Shown here: positions 15,196 to 23,700 of the stretch, piece by piece
Position numbering within the stretch: position 1 is the stretch's first letter
Layout: each line of letters opens with the position of its first letter
DNA from: VXNE01 sp964518405
GTDB taxonomy: Bacteria > Pseudomonadota > Gammaproteobacteria > Pseudomonadales > Azotimanducaceae
Reading direction: 5' to 3'
DNA: 64,000 bases
NCBI GenBank assembly: GCA_964518405.1
Contig: CAZFGB010000073.1
Span: 19,917-83,916, forward strand
Position numbers and translations under genes: made by a program
The notes under the pieces: model-generated
Database searches by the model: none
What the model was told of the DNA's origin: nothing
What the model saw: only the letters and a program-made list of their open reading frames with translations

Positions 15196-15622
15196 GAAGT
15201 GCAGGATGCCGCGACGAGAACCAAACAAACCGGGTGTACTTGTGTCACTTGAGCAACCTACGCTGTCCGAAATACGAGACGGCGTACCGGCGAGCTTTCT
15301 GGACGATCTGAAGAACACCCTGGAAATGACCGAGACGCAGCTCGCAAGGGCCGTCGGTGTCGCGCGTCAGACCCTGGTTCGACGGCGCAAGAGCCGGGGA
15401 GTCTTGCCCGTGGCAGAGGCCGACAGGGCTGCCATGCTCGCAAGGGTGTTCAACATGGCGCTTTCCTACTTCGACCACAACCGGGAACACGCGCTTGGTT
15501 GGCTCAAGCATCCCAACCCCGCTCTAGGAGGCGAAACGCCGCTTGAACGCGCAGACACAGCCATCGGCAACGAGGATGTGATTGACCTTATCGGCCGCAT
15601 GGAGCACGGAATACCGACATGA
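15188..15622 (+). CDS. Xre/MbcA/ParS-type antitoxin (DUF2384)
   Basis: 144 residues if started at ATG 15188; ATG 15206 (MPRREPNK) is also possible. The promoter places transcription start near 15182, so the mRNA may be nearly leaderless. The N-terminal helical region (DGVPASFLDDLKNTLEMTET, then QLARAVGVARQTLVRRRK) is the Xre-like DNA-binding part. The C-terminal MbcA/ParS domain ends in ALGGETPLERADTAIGNEDV then IDLIGRMEHGIPT, the typical toxin-binding tail. Its stop overlaps an ATG at 15619 that would have been the toxin start, but the real RES frame now starts at 15761 after an inserted repeat. Confidence 0.88.
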   Translation: MYQKCRMPRREPNKPGVLVSLEQPTLSEIRDGVPASFLDDLKNTLEMTETQLARAVGVARQTLVRRRKSRGVLPVAEADRAAMLARVFNMALSYFDHNREHALGWLKHPNPALGGETPLERADTAIGNEDVIDLIGRMEHGIPT

Positions 15623-15760
15623 AGGTGCCCCACGGCCCAGCTCGTCGACCATGGTAGGGCCCCGCGGCCGCAGCCTTCGGCTTCGCCCATGGCCGGGCCC
15701 GGAGTGTCGATCATGCAACAACCGCCCCCGGTCGCTGGCGCTCCCGGAGGCGTTTGTTCC
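15623..15760. repeat. Short palindromic repeat element (copy A) inserted between antitoxin and toxin
   Basis: These 138 bases separate two genes that normally overlap. Bases 15619-15626 (ATGAAGGT) and 15761-15768 (ATGAAAGT) look like a near-perfect 8-bp target duplication on the toxin start codon. The right half (about 15713-15763) has ATGCAACAA pairing with TTGTTCCAT around a GC-rich core. It matches a second locus at 55687-55736 (shared AACAACCGCC, CGGTCGC, CGCTCCCGGAG, TCCATG) with compensating changes in the stem. I infer a REP/MITE-like element. Confidence 0.55.
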
Positions 15761-16213
15761 ATGAAAGTTTGGCGAATCGCCAAGTTCGAGCGTGCGCGCA
15801 GCGTCGAGGATATGCTGAACGGCGAAGGCGCCTCCCGGTACGGTGGCCGATGGAACCCCAAGGGAATCCCCGCCGTGTACTGCAGCGAGAACTCGTCGCT
15901 GGCAGCACTGGAAATCCTCGCCAATCTTGCAAGCCCTTCGACGTTCCCGAACCACCGCATCCTGGACCTCGAAGTTCCCGATGACGCGATAACCGTGGTT
16001 TCGGCCTCCACCGGCGACACCCGGCAGATCGGTGCCGAAATGTTTCGGACGCACCTGGCGATCATGGCACCAAGCTCGGTGAACCCGTTGGAACGCAACG
16101 TCGTAATCAATCCCGTCCACGCGGACTTCGACAAGGTTGTTCCCGGCAGGATCCGGGCTTTCGAGTTCGACCGCCGACTCTCGAGTCAGGGCAACCCCCA
16201 AGCGCCGGACTGA
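15761..16213 (+). CDS. RES-domain toxin
   Basis: 150 residues from ATG 15761 (MKVWRIAKFERARSVEDMLN). The RES domain shows EGASRYGGRWNPKGIPAVYC then SSLAALEILAN and, near the end, a variant of the NP-x-H motif (INPVHADF). Arg30, Tyr40 and Glu51 fall near the active-site positions known for this family. RES toxins consume NAD+ (phosphorolysis) or ADP-ribosylate and are neutralised by Xre-type antitoxins such as the gene upstream. The inserted repeat has removed the usual ATGA coupling, so toxin translation may be uncoupled from the antitoxin. The gene itself is intact. Confidence 0.88.
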   Translation: MKVWRIAKFERARSVEDMLNGEGASRYGGRWNPKGIPAVYCSENSSLAALEILANLASPSTFPNHRILDLEVPDDAITVVSASTGDTRQIGAEMFRTHLAIMAPSSVNPLERNVVINPVHADFDKVVPGRIRAFEFDRRLSSQGNPQAPD

Positions 16214-16222
16214 AGCCGCCAT

Positions 16223-16244
16223 CAGTCGGGTTTCACTCCGACTG
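16223..16244. terminator. Hairpin between convergent RES gene and ABC permease
   Basis: CAGTCGG (16223-16229) pairs with CCGACTG (16238-16244) around an 8-base loop, at the meeting point of two convergent genes and overlapping the last codons of the permease. There is no T-run on either strand, so termination is only suggested by position. Confidence 0.35.
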
Positions 16245-17540
16245 CAGCGCGGCCACCGGGTCCATGCGCGCCGCAGAGAGCGCCGGATAGACGCCGAACC
16301 CCACTGCTATCCCCACGCAGACGATGACCGCCAGCGCGATGGTCGGCAACGACCAGGCGACCGCCCAGCCCGCGAAAGCAGCGATGACATAGGCGATGAC
16401 CACGCCCAGGACCACGCCGGCGGCCGCGCCCAACAGCGCGATCACGGCGGTCTCGACCAGGAACTGCCGCACCACGTCAGTCTCGCGCGCCCCGATCGCG
16501 CGCAGCAGGCCGATCTCCGAACGGCGTTCCATCACGCTCGCCAGCATGATGTTCATGATGCCGATGCCGCCCACCAGGAGAGAAATGCCGGCGACGGCCG
16601 ACATGACGATGGTGAATATCCACTGCGTCTGTTTCTGCTGCGCCAGGAGCCTCGCGGGAATGGTCATCCGCGTGTCCTTCTGACCGCCGTGGCGCCGGTC
16701 CAGCAGATGCTGCACGGCCGCCGCGGCCACCGCCGGAGAAACTTCATCCGCCACCTGTATCTTCAACGCGCTGAGTTCGGCCTCCATGAACCCCAAGCGC
16801 AAACGACGCAAGCCTGTCTGCAGCGGGACGTAGACGCGGTCGTTTTCCCCGCCGACCTCGCGGCCCTGAAACTCGCCGTCGGGCAGCTGTCGATCCCGCA
16901 GGACGGCCACGACCTCGAGCCACAGGTGGTTGACCTTGACGGGACCGCCCAGGGCACCGCCCCTGGGAAACAGTTCGTTCGCGACGCTGCCGCCCAGCAC
17001 GGCCACTTGCGCGAAACGCGCATCGTCCGACGAGTCGAACAGAACGCCTTCTCCCGCATCGAGCTGCGTCATGCCGAAATAGGAGGGGCTCACGGCCCAG
17101 GCTTCGGCGTCACTTTGTCCCTGGTGGGAGAACAGGTCCCACACGCTGATGCTGCGAACGCCCGCCCAGTCCTCCACGAAGGGCAACGTATCCGACATGG
17201 CGAGAGCGTCCGCCACCGAGAGTCCCGCCGAGTGCTTTCGCGTGTCCCGCTTCGACTCCCCCCAGGGATCGTTCGCTTCGACGATCAGGTTCCTCACTCC
17301 CATCCCCTCGATCATCGAGAGCGCCTCCCGTCGTCCCCCTTCGCTGACCGCGATCATGGCGATTACGGCGCCGACGCCGAAGATCATCCCGAGCAGCGTC
17401 AGCGCCGAGCGCAACCTGTGGTGGGCCAGTTGCCCGAGCGCCTGCCGGACATCGGGCCGCAACCGCCTGCCTGTCGCCGCGATGGATCGGCGGGAGATTT
17501 CGATCCACCGGATCGCCGCGCGGGCGTATCGCTCGATCAT
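16233..17540 (-). CDS. MacB-like ABC transporter permease, last gene of a five-gene export operon
   Basis: 435 residues from ATG 17540, which shares a base with the upstream stop (TGATG). A cytoplasmic start is followed by TM1 at about residues 45-70 (RSALTLLGMIFGVGAVIAMI), a MacB periplasmic core (about 75-300), then three C-terminal helices with SLLVGGIGIMNIMLASVMER, GLLRAIGARETDVVRQFLVE and the closing VGFGVYPALSAARMDPVAAL. It is the membrane half of an ABC exporter whose ATPase lies at the operon's 5' end with three adaptor proteins between. No outer-membrane TolC-type channel gene is in the window. Paralogous to the permease at 122-1384. Confidence 0.92.
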   Translation of the reverse strand: MIERYARAAIRWIEISRRSIAATGRRLRPDVRQALGQLAHHRLRSALTLLGMIFGVGAVIAMIAVSEGGRREALSMIEGMGVRNLIVEANDPWGESKRDTRKHSAGLSVADALAMSDTLPFVEDWAGVRSISVWDLFSHQGQSDAEAWAVSPSYFGMTQLDAGEGVLFDSSDDARFAQVAVLGGSVANELFPRGGALGGPVKVNHLWLEVVAVLRDRQLPDGEFQGREVGGENDRVYVPLQTGLRRLRLGFMEAELSALKIQVADEVSPAVAAAAVQHLLDRRHGGQKDTRMTIPARLLAQQKQTQWIFTIVMSAVAGISLLVGGIGIMNIMLASVMERRSEIGLLRAIGARETDVVRQFLVETAVIALLGAAAGVVLGVVIAYVIAAFAGWAVAWSLPTIALAVIVCVGIAVGFGVYPALSAARMDPVAALQSE

Positions 17541-18784
17541 CAACTTGCGCTTCGCGGGGCCGACACGGCTACCCGCTCGCCCGCCGCGAGTCCCCGGGTG
17601 ACTTCCACCAGCGTCGGGCTGCGATGTCCGAGGTCGATCTGTCTCGGGTATGGCGCCCCCTGCTCCAGCACGTAGATGAAGGCCTGGTCCTGTTCAAAGA
17701 ACACGGACTGCTGCGGCAACAGGAACGCGTCCCGGACCGCGCCGGTCGTCACGGTCGCCGTCAGGCTGCTGCCTACGCGCATCACCTCCGGGTCCACGCG
17801 GTCGATTTCCGCTTCGACAACGAAATACTTCTGCGGATCGCTGCGGTCCCGGGGAACGGCGACGGGCGAAACGCTGGAAACGCGGGCGGAGAAATCATGC
17901 TCGACTTCACTGTCGATGCGCAGCGCGACAGGCTGACCCGGTTCGATCCCCACCGCATCGACTTCGGGCACGTATATCCTCGCCCTGACCTTGCCGCGTA
18001 TCGGCAGCAGCCCCACCGCCCGGCCCGGGTACACGGTCTGTCCCTTGGAGAGCTTTCGGCCCCAGGGCGTGCGCGCGTAAACGAACGTCCCGTCGGCCGG
18101 ACTGTGCAACTCCATCTGGGCCAGCGCCGAGTCCTGCTTGGCGAGCTTGTCCTGACTCGCGTCGCGGCCGCTCTCGATGCGGCGCTGCTCGGCGAAGGAA
18201 CGCTGGCCGTGCGTGATCGCCTGCCATGCGTAGTACGCCTCCTCGACGCCCAGGTAGGCAAGGTCTCCCAAGGCATCGATGTATTCGTTGCGGCTCATCA
18301 GCCGGGGATCTATCGTCACATACGTTTGGGCAATATCGGTCTCGTCCTCGACGCGCTCCGTTTCGTGGCCGATACGCGTGCGGTCGATGGCGCTCCGGCG
18401 AGCATGGCCGTCGATCTGCAGATCGCTGTTCACGACTTCCAGCACGCTGAGCTCGCGCTGCACCAGCACTTCGCTGTCGTCGAACCGCACCACGACCTGT
18501 CCCTTCCTGACCTCCGAATACTCCGGCACCATCCAGGTGATGTTGAAACGCATGTCGATGTCGCTCGGCATGCGGATGGCAACGGACTCGGACGGGACCA
18601 GTTCTCCTCTCGCGCGCACGACGAACGTATGGTCCTGCGCGGTCGCCGTAATAGTCGGCAGGCGGGACGACGGGTCCCCGCAACCCGCCGCCGCCGCCGC
18701 GAGAAACAGCAACCGCCGCCATGGCCGCGCCTGTCGGCGAGGCGGCATGCGGCGAGGCGGCATGGGCCATACTCCAGCACTCAC
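17540..18784 (-). CDS. HlyD/MacA-type periplasmic adaptor, probable lipoprotein (third adaptor)
   Basis: 414 residues from GTG 18784, which overlaps the previous stop by 4 bases; ATG 18763 is an alternative. A basic N-terminus (MPPRRQARPWRRLLFLAAAA) leads to AAGC, a plausible lipobox, so the protein is probably a lipoprotein. The lipoyl/barrel halves are ARGELVPSESVAIRMPSDID and HSPADGTFVYAR; a long helical hairpin lies between; the membrane-proximal beta domain (SSLTATVTTGAVRDAFLLPQ, AFIYVLEQGAPYPRQIDL) is C-terminal. It would bridge the permease to an outer-membrane channel. Unlike adaptors 1 and 2 its hairpin region contains several Tyr/Asp-rich stretches. Confidence 0.85.
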   Translation of the reverse strand: MSAGVWPMPPRRMPPRRQARPWRRLLFLAAAAAGCGDPSSRLPTITATAQDHTFVVRARGELVPSESVAIRMPSDIDMRFNITWMVPEYSEVRKGQVVVRFDDSEVLVQRELSVLEVVNSDLQIDGHARRSAIDRTRIGHETERVEDETDIAQTYVTIDPRLMSRNEYIDALGDLAYLGVEEAYYAWQAITHGQRSFAEQRRIESGRDASQDKLAKQDSALAQMELHSPADGTFVYARTPWGRKLSKGQTVYPGRAVGLLPIRGKVRARIYVPEVDAVGIEPGQPVALRIDSEVEHDFSARVSSVSPVAVPRDRSDPQKYFVVEAEIDRVDPEVMRVGSSLTATVTTGAVRDAFLLPQQSVFFEQDQAFIYVLEQGAPYPRQIDLGHRSPTLVEVTRGLAAGERVAVSAPRSAS

Positions 18785-19935
18785 AGGCGCACCATATCCC
18801 CTTCTTTCAGGCCGCCTTCCACGATGAACATGTCCGCGCTGCGCTCGCCGAGCAGGACCGGCCGCCAGCCTTGCCGTCTCAGTACGACGCCGGGCAATCC
18901 CGAGCGGTAGACGAGCGCCGATGCCGGGATGGCCAACGCTTCCTTCAACACCGACAGTTCCACCTCGATCTGCACCGACATGCCGAGCCTGAGCACGCGC
19001 GGCTGGCCGGGATCGATCTCCACGGTGATGTCCCGCACCATGGAATCGGAATAGCGAGAGCGGCGGCGAACGGTGTTGGCCACCCGGCTGACGCGACCGA
19101 CCAGGTCCGCCTCCCCGCCCGAATCGATGGCGACGCTCACGCGCTGGCCCAGGGCGAGCCGCGCCGCGGCATGCTCGTGAATCTCCGCCTGCACGGCCAG
19201 TCGGCTGTCGTCCGCGAGCCGCACCACCACCAGTCCGGGGTGCACGGTGGCGTTGACGTCCACCTTGTTGCCCGCGTTGTCCGTGCCGAGCACCACCAGT
19301 CCAGATCTCGGCGCCCTGATCGTGAACGACGCGAATTCCTTTTCGACCGACGCAAGCTTCACCGCCAACTGGCGCACGCCGATCTCGAGTTCCTGCCGCC
19401 TCGCCTCCCTCAGCCGAAGGCTCAATGCTTGGCGTTCCCGCGCCCGCCGCATGAGAAGGTTGGCGATGCGTTTCTCCTCGACAAGTTTTCGGTACTCGAT
19501 CCCGGGAATCAGTTCCTCCGGCTGTTCCGCCTTCCGATCCGCCTTCCTGGCCTCGCTCTCCGCCGCCGCCAGGGCCACCCTTTCGTCCTCGATCTCCTGT
19601 CTCTGCCTCTCGTCCAGGGACAGGAGTTCGTTCCGCCGCTGGACCAATTGCCCGGACACGCGAGTCAAGTCGTCGTCCAGGTTGCTGCTGTCGAACCGGA
19701 CAAGCAGGTCGCCCTCGCCGACCCTTTGACCCTCCTGCGCCAGTTCGGCGATGGTCGTCTGCCAGTTGCCGCTCGGCGGCGGTCCGAAGCGCAGCACGTC
19801 GGTGGATACGACGATGCCGCTGGTGGCGACCGTAACCGGACGATCCGCCAGGTGCACCTCGAAAAGCTGTTCGGCGGCGGCCGTGAACGGAGCGAGCAGC
19901 AAATGAACCAGTACGGCAAAGGCAGGTCTTTTCAT
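18781..19935 (-). CDS. HlyD/MacA-type periplasmic adaptor (second adaptor)
   Basis: 384 residues from ATG 19935, overlapping the upstream stop (ATGA). Signal peptide MKRPAFAVLVHLLLAPFTAA with likely cleavage after AAA. The lipoyl half EGQRVGEGDLLVRFDSSNLD is followed by a long coiled-coil hairpin (about residues 80-215, rich in Glu/Arg/Leu: RRNELLSLDERQRQEIEDER). Then come the returning lipoyl half FASFTIRAPRSGLVVLG and barrel and membrane-proximal domains ending VEGGLKEGDMVRL. It acts in the periplasm with the ABC permease of this operon. Confidence 0.9.
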   Translation of the reverse strand: MKRPAFAVLVHLLLAPFTAAAEQLFEVHLADRPVTVATSGIVVSTDVLRFGPPPSGNWQTTIAELAQEGQRVGEGDLLVRFDSSNLDDDLTRVSGQLVQRRNELLSLDERQRQEIEDERVALAAAESEARKADRKAEQPEELIPGIEYRKLVEEKRIANLLMRRARERQALSLRLREARRQELEIGVRQLAVKLASVEKEFASFTIRAPRSGLVVLGTDNAGNKVDVNATVHPGLVVVRLADDSRLAVQAEIHEHAAARLALGQRVSVAIDSGGEADLVGRVSRVANTVRRRSRYSDSMVRDITVEIDPGQPRVLRLGMSVQIEVELSVLKEALAIPASALVYRSGLPGVVLRRQGWRPVLLGERSADMFIVEGGLKEGDMVRL

Positions 19936-20927
19936 TGGTCGAGTTCCGCCATGACGGACATTCCCGGCATGAACACCTTCGGCATGCCCTCGACCGGCAC
20001 GGCGGTGACGTCGAAGTAGCCGCCCCGGCTCCAGGCCTCCCGCTCCGTCGCCTGGTTGGAGGTCCAATCCACGGTGGCGGCGACGGAAGGCATCGGGATC
20101 GCATCGGCCACGACGATGATCCTCGCGCCCACGGGCAGCTTCAATATGTCCGCCTCGTGCACCTGGAACCGGAACCGGAGGTCTTCGCGGCTGGCGACGT
20201 GCGCGATGGGAGAGCCGCTGGAAAGGGTATCTCCGGGGAAGGCCTTGCGTCCCGTGAACTCGCTCTCGGCATAGATCAGGAAGCCCGCCTTGGTCGCATG
20301 CACCCGCGTCCGTTCGAGCGCATCGCGCATCCGCGCCGCCTCCAGATCGGCTCTCGCGACCGCCAGCTTCATCGACTCCTGCGCGCCGTCGTTCTCCGCT
20401 TTCTTGTCGGCGAGTTCGGCCTGCGCGCGCTCCAGCGCCTGTTCGGCCGTGGCCAGGGTCAACTGCGCGCGGGAATGGATCAGCCGCGAAGTCGCGGTCG
20501 GCGGCACTTCGGCGTCGATCCGCGCGAGCCGCACCGCCGACTCCGCCTGGAGGACCGCCGTCTCCGCGTCCATGACCGCGAGATCCAGCTCAGCCTGGCG
20601 CCGTTCGTTCTCCTGCCGCTTTCCCTCGAGGTCGATGATCGCCTGCTCTTCCAGCGCGATCAGGCGCCCGGGATCGAGCCTGACGATCAGGTCCCCCGCG
20701 GACACGGTGCTGCCTTCCGGCGCCATCCATTCGATGCTTCTCTGCCACGCGCCCGGCAGGCGGGGCATCTCCACGGTCTGCGCCTGGCCGTCTTCGACCA
20801 CTCCCGTCAAATAGGGCGGCGCGGCGCCCGCGGGCGCAATCCACAGCATCAGCGCCGGGAGCAGGAAAGCGCCGCGCCGCCCGGCGGGACGTCCCGCCCG
20901 GAGGCTCTCAGTTTCGCGCGCGATCAT
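19932..20927 (-). CDS. HlyD-type periplasmic adaptor (first adaptor)
   Basis: 331 residues from ATG 20927, which lies inside the 3' end of the ATPase gene (20-base overlap). The N-terminal export signal is RRGAFLLPALMLWIAPAGAA. The lipoyl half PEGSTVSAGDLIVRLDPGRL is followed by a coiled-coil hairpin (about 70-190, ELDLAVMDAETAVLQAESAV), then RTRVHATKAGFLIYAESEFT and a barrel domain (LRFRFQVHEADILKLPVGAR). It ends VFMPGMSVMAELDQ and appears to lack the full C-terminal membrane-proximal domain, shorter than the other two adaptors. It may form mixed rings with them (inference). Confidence 0.88.
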   Translation of the reverse strand: MIARETESLRAGRPAGRRGAFLLPALMLWIAPAGAAPPYLTGVVEDGQAQTVEMPRLPGAWQRSIEWMAPEGSTVSAGDLIVRLDPGRLIALEEQAIIDLEGKRQENERRQAELDLAVMDAETAVLQAESAVRLARIDAEVPPTATSRLIHSRAQLTLATAEQALERAQAELADKKAENDGAQESMKLAVARADLEAARMRDALERTRVHATKAGFLIYAESEFTGRKAFPGDTLSSGSPIAHVASREDLRFRFQVHEADILKLPVGARIIVVADAIPMPSVAATVDWTSNQATEREAWSRGGYFDVTAVPVEGMPKVFMPGMSVMAELDQ

Positions 20928-21633
20928 GTTCCACCTTACCGTCGCGCATGTGCACGACGCGCCGGGCATGGGCGGCAATCTCTTCTTCATGGGTGACCAT
21001 CAGGATCGTCTGGCCTTCCCGGCTGAACTCGCCGAAAAGCGCCATGAGGTCCTGGGAAGTTCTCGAATCCAGGTTGCCCGTCGGCTCGTCCGCGAGCAAT
21101 AGCGAAGGACCCGCCACCAGCGCGCGCGCGATCGCGACGCGCTGGCGTTGACCGCCGGAGAGCTGGTTCGGACGATGATGCATCCAGTCGCGCAGCCCCA
21201 GGCGGTCCAGCAGTTCCGGGCCCCGGCGCCGCGCTTCTTCCTGCGCATCGTCGTCCTGCGCGAACCTGAGCGGCAGCAGGACGTTTTCGAGCGCGGTCAT
21301 TCGCGGCAAAAGGTGGAAACTCTGAAAGACAAAACCGATATAGCGATTGCGCAGACCTGAAAGCTGCTCATCGTTCATGCTGGACACCGGTTGACCGAGC
21401 AATCGGTACTCGCCGAGGTCGGGTCTGTCCAGGCACCCAAGTATGTTCATCAGGGTCGACTTGCCGGAACCCGACGGCCCCATCACGGCTACGAAATCAC
21501 CGCTTTCGACCTCGATGTCGACGTGATCGAGCGCATTCACCCGAGCCTCGCCCACGTGGAAGATGCGGCACAGACGGGATGTCGAAATGACGCTGGCCAC
21601 CTGAGAATGAACGCCGTTCCCTAGCCCGGACAT
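20908..21633 (-). CDS. ABC exporter ATP-binding protein (MacB/LolD type)
   Basis: 241 residues from ATG 21633; an ATG at 21699 would add 22 unlikely residues. Walker A is GPSGSGKSTLMNILGCLDRP, the Q-loop FVFQSFHLLPRMTALENVLL, the ABC signature NQLSGGQRQRVAIARALVAG, Walker B LLLADEPTGNLDSRT, and the H-loop MVTHEEEI. The arrangement and GCLDRP motif are typical of the LolD/MacB/FtsE group. It powers the permease encoded four genes downstream. All five genes overlap, so the complex is made from one transcript. Confidence 0.94.
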   Translation of the reverse strand: MSGLGNGVHSQVASVISTSRLCRIFHVGEARVNALDHVDIEVESGDFVAVMGPSGSGKSTLMNILGCLDRPDLGEYRLLGQPVSSMNDEQLSGLRNRYIGFVFQSFHLLPRMTALENVLLPLRFAQDDDAQEEARRRGPELLDRLGLRDWMHHRPNQLSGGQRQRVAIARALVAGPSLLLADEPTGNLDSRTSQDLMALFGEFSREGQTILMVTHEEEIAAHARRVVHMRDGKVEHDRARN

Positions 21634-21663
21634 TGCATCAAGGGCCGCGATGATCGCGCAGGA

Positions 21664-21746
21664 TTTTTTTCGCGTGCGGGTGCTCGGGAGCGGAAGCATA
21701 GCTGCCGCTTATGGTGGAGCGACCATGTGCCCGCACGCGGAAAAAA
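21664..21746. repeat. Long inverted repeat upstream of the ABC exporter operon
   Basis: The 17-base arm at 21664-21680 (seven T then CGCGTGCGGG) pairs with 21730-21746 (CCCGCACGCGG then six A) with a single mismatch. The loop is 49 bases and contains a smaller AGCGG/CCGCT stem. It lies in the 233-base gap between the exporter ATPase start and the end of the acyl-CoA dehydrogenase gene, both on the minus strand. The T-run is 5' of the stem and the A-run 3', so it is not a classic terminator in either direction. It could be an mRNA leader structure or a mobile-element remnant. Confidence 0.6.
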
Positions 21747-21866
21747 GACAAGCGAGGGCGCGGCCAGCGCAATTTGTTTCCGGGAGGAACTCAGGAAAAT
21801 GTACATGACCTATTGAAACAAAGTAATTTCAAATCAAGGAACAAGCGGCTTGGTGCAATATTCGGG

Positions 21867-23654
21867 CTAACGCAAGGGGACGGGTTCGAACTGCCGTTCG
21901 GTCAAGCCCATGACAGCATCCGGACCGGCCTCGATCGCAGCGAGATAGGCGCCCGCTCGCGGCAGGATGTGGGCGTTGTAGAACCGCGCCGTAACGATCT
22001 TCGCGGCGAAGAAGGACGCGTCGTGATCCGCCGCCTCGAGGCGCGCCGCGGCCGCCAGGGCGCCGCGCGTCATGGCCTGTGCCCCGGCGACGACGCCGCA
22101 CAACATCAGCATGTTGACGGCCGCCGCCCCCGCCGCCCGCAAGTCGTTGCCGGCATTCGCGAACAGCCAATCGACGCCGGACTCCAGCCTGTCGACCCCG
22201 CTGCGGTAGGCCGCCGCCTGGTCGGGCAGCCGCGACTCGACATCTTGCTCCATGTCCCGCATCTCCCCGATCAGCGCGCGGATCGCCACGCCGCCGTCCC
22301 GCAGCATCTTTCGGCCGACCAGGTCCGACGCCTGAATCCCGGTGGTCCCCTCGTAGATGGTTGTGATACGCGCGTCGCGGTAGTGCTGAGCGGCCCCGGT
22401 CTCCTCGACGAATCCCGTGCCGCCGAACACTTGCAACGCGAGGGAAGCGATCTGCTGTCCCGTCTCCGTGATCCAGCCCTTGATGATCGGCGTCATCAGA
22501 TCTGCCCGCGCCCCGTGCCGAATCCGCTCGGCGGCATCCCCGCGGGCCGCCCGATCGAGGTACGAAGCGCCGATGTAGCCCACCGCGCGCATCGCTTCGA
22601 TCTGCGCCTTCATTTCCATCAACATGCGGCGCACATCCGGGTGGTGGATGATGGTCACGGGTTCGCCGTTCCCCGGCAGGTTGCCCTGAACCCGTTCCTG
22701 CGCGTACTGCAATGCGTGCTGATAGGCCCGCTCCGCCACGGAAAGGCCCTGCATCCCGACACCGATGCGCGCCCGGTTCATCATCGTGAACATGCAGGCG
22801 AGACCGCGATGTTCTTCCCCGACAATGTAGCCGACGGCGCGGTCGTATTGCATGACGCAGGTCGGACTGCCGTGAATGCCGAGCTTGTGCTCGATGGAGA
22901 CGGCCTGAACCCGGTTGGCCGCGCCCAGGCTGCCGTCCGCTTCGACCAGGATCTTCGGCACGAGGAACAGGCTGATGCCCCGCACGCCCGACGGCGCGTC
23001 GGGCAAACGCGCCAGCACGAGATGGACGATGTTGTCCGCCATGTCGTGGTCGCCGTAGGTAATGAATATCTTCTGGCCGCTGACGAGGTGGTGGTCGCCC
23101 TCCGGCGTCGCGCTGCAGCGGATCAGCGCGAGATCGGAACCCGCCTGCGGTTCCGTCAGGTTCATCGTACCTGTCCAGGAGCCGTCGACCAGGCGCGGCA
23201 GGTAGGCGCGCTTCAGCGCGTCGCTCGCGTGCGCCTCGATCGCGCGCGCCGCCCCGTGAGAGAGTTCGGAACAGTTCGACCAGGCCAGGTTCGCCGACTG
23301 CCAGAGTTCCGATACCGCGACGGCCAACAGTTCCGGCAGTCCCTGGCCGCCGAAGTCGGGATTGGCGCCGACGCCCGTCCAGCCCCCGGCGCGAAACTGC
23401 GCGAACGCTTCCGTGAACCCTTCGGGCACGCGCACGCCGGACGCGCCCGAATCGAGCCGGGCGCCTTGGCGATCCCCCTGGGCGTTGGTCGGAGCGATGA
23501 CCTCCTCCGCCAGCGCCGCCGCCTCCTTCAGCGCCGCGCGCACGATATCCGGCGTCGCCTCCCCGTAGCCCGGCAAGGCGTTGATCTCGCGCCAGGGCAC
23601 GAGCTCCTCCAGCACAAACCAGATGTCGCGGGTCGGTGCCCGATACGCCGTCAC
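21867..23654 (-). CDS. Acyl-CoA dehydrogenase (long form with C-terminal extension)
   Basis: 595 residues from GTG 23654 (AAGGAAG upstream). FAD enzyme that makes trans-2-enoyl-CoA. The N-terminal helical domain includes an added front segment (RDIWFVLEELVPWREI). The middle domain has NLTEPQAGSDLALIRC and SGQKIFITYGDHDM. The C-terminal domain has LQVFGGTGFVEE and the base region DARITTIYEGTTGIQASDLV. About 100 further residues follow, as in the 590-600-residue acyl-CoA dehydrogenases with the Z-type C-terminal domain. It forms a pair with the GMC oxidoreductase gene 46 bases upstream on the same strand. Chain length not predictable. Confidence 0.93.
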   Translation of the reverse strand: MTAYRAPTRDIWFVLEELVPWREINALPGYGEATPDIVRAALKEAAALAEEVIAPTNAQGDRQGARLDSGASGVRVPEGFTEAFAQFRAGGWTGVGANPDFGGQGLPELLAVAVSELWQSANLAWSNCSELSHGAARAIEAHASDALKRAYLPRLVDGSWTGTMNLTEPQAGSDLALIRCSATPEGDHHLVSGQKIFITYGDHDMADNIVHLVLARLPDAPSGVRGISLFLVPKILVEADGSLGAANRVQAVSIEHKLGIHGSPTCVMQYDRAVGYIVGEEHRGLACMFTMMNRARIGVGMQGLSVAERAYQHALQYAQERVQGNLPGNGEPVTIIHHPDVRRMLMEMKAQIEAMRAVGYIGASYLDRAARGDAAERIRHGARADLMTPIIKGWITETGQQIASLALQVFGGTGFVEETGAAQHYRDARITTIYEGTTGIQASDLVGRKMLRDGGVAIRALIGEMRDMEQDVESRLPDQAAAYRSGVDRLESGVDWLFANAGNDLRAAGAAAVNMLMLCGVVAGAQAMTRGALAAAARLEAADHDASFFAAKIVTARFYNAHILPRAGAYLAAIEAGPDAVMGLTERQFEPVPLR

Positions 23655-23700
23655 AGGTGACTTCCTTGCGTTCGGGCGAGCCGCATGTAGTTCAGCCGCC

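Noticed and set aside
18785..20104. Upstream extension of the third adaptor's reading frame to 20104
   Set aside because: The extension lies wholly inside the second adaptor gene in another frame; lipoprotein signal and gene overlap place the start at 18784 or 18763.
21711..23660. Long plus-strand open frame opposite the acyl-CoA dehydrogenase
   Set aside because: Low-complexity Arg/His/Asp-rich translation; the minus strand gives a complete acyl-CoA dehydrogenase with all motifs.
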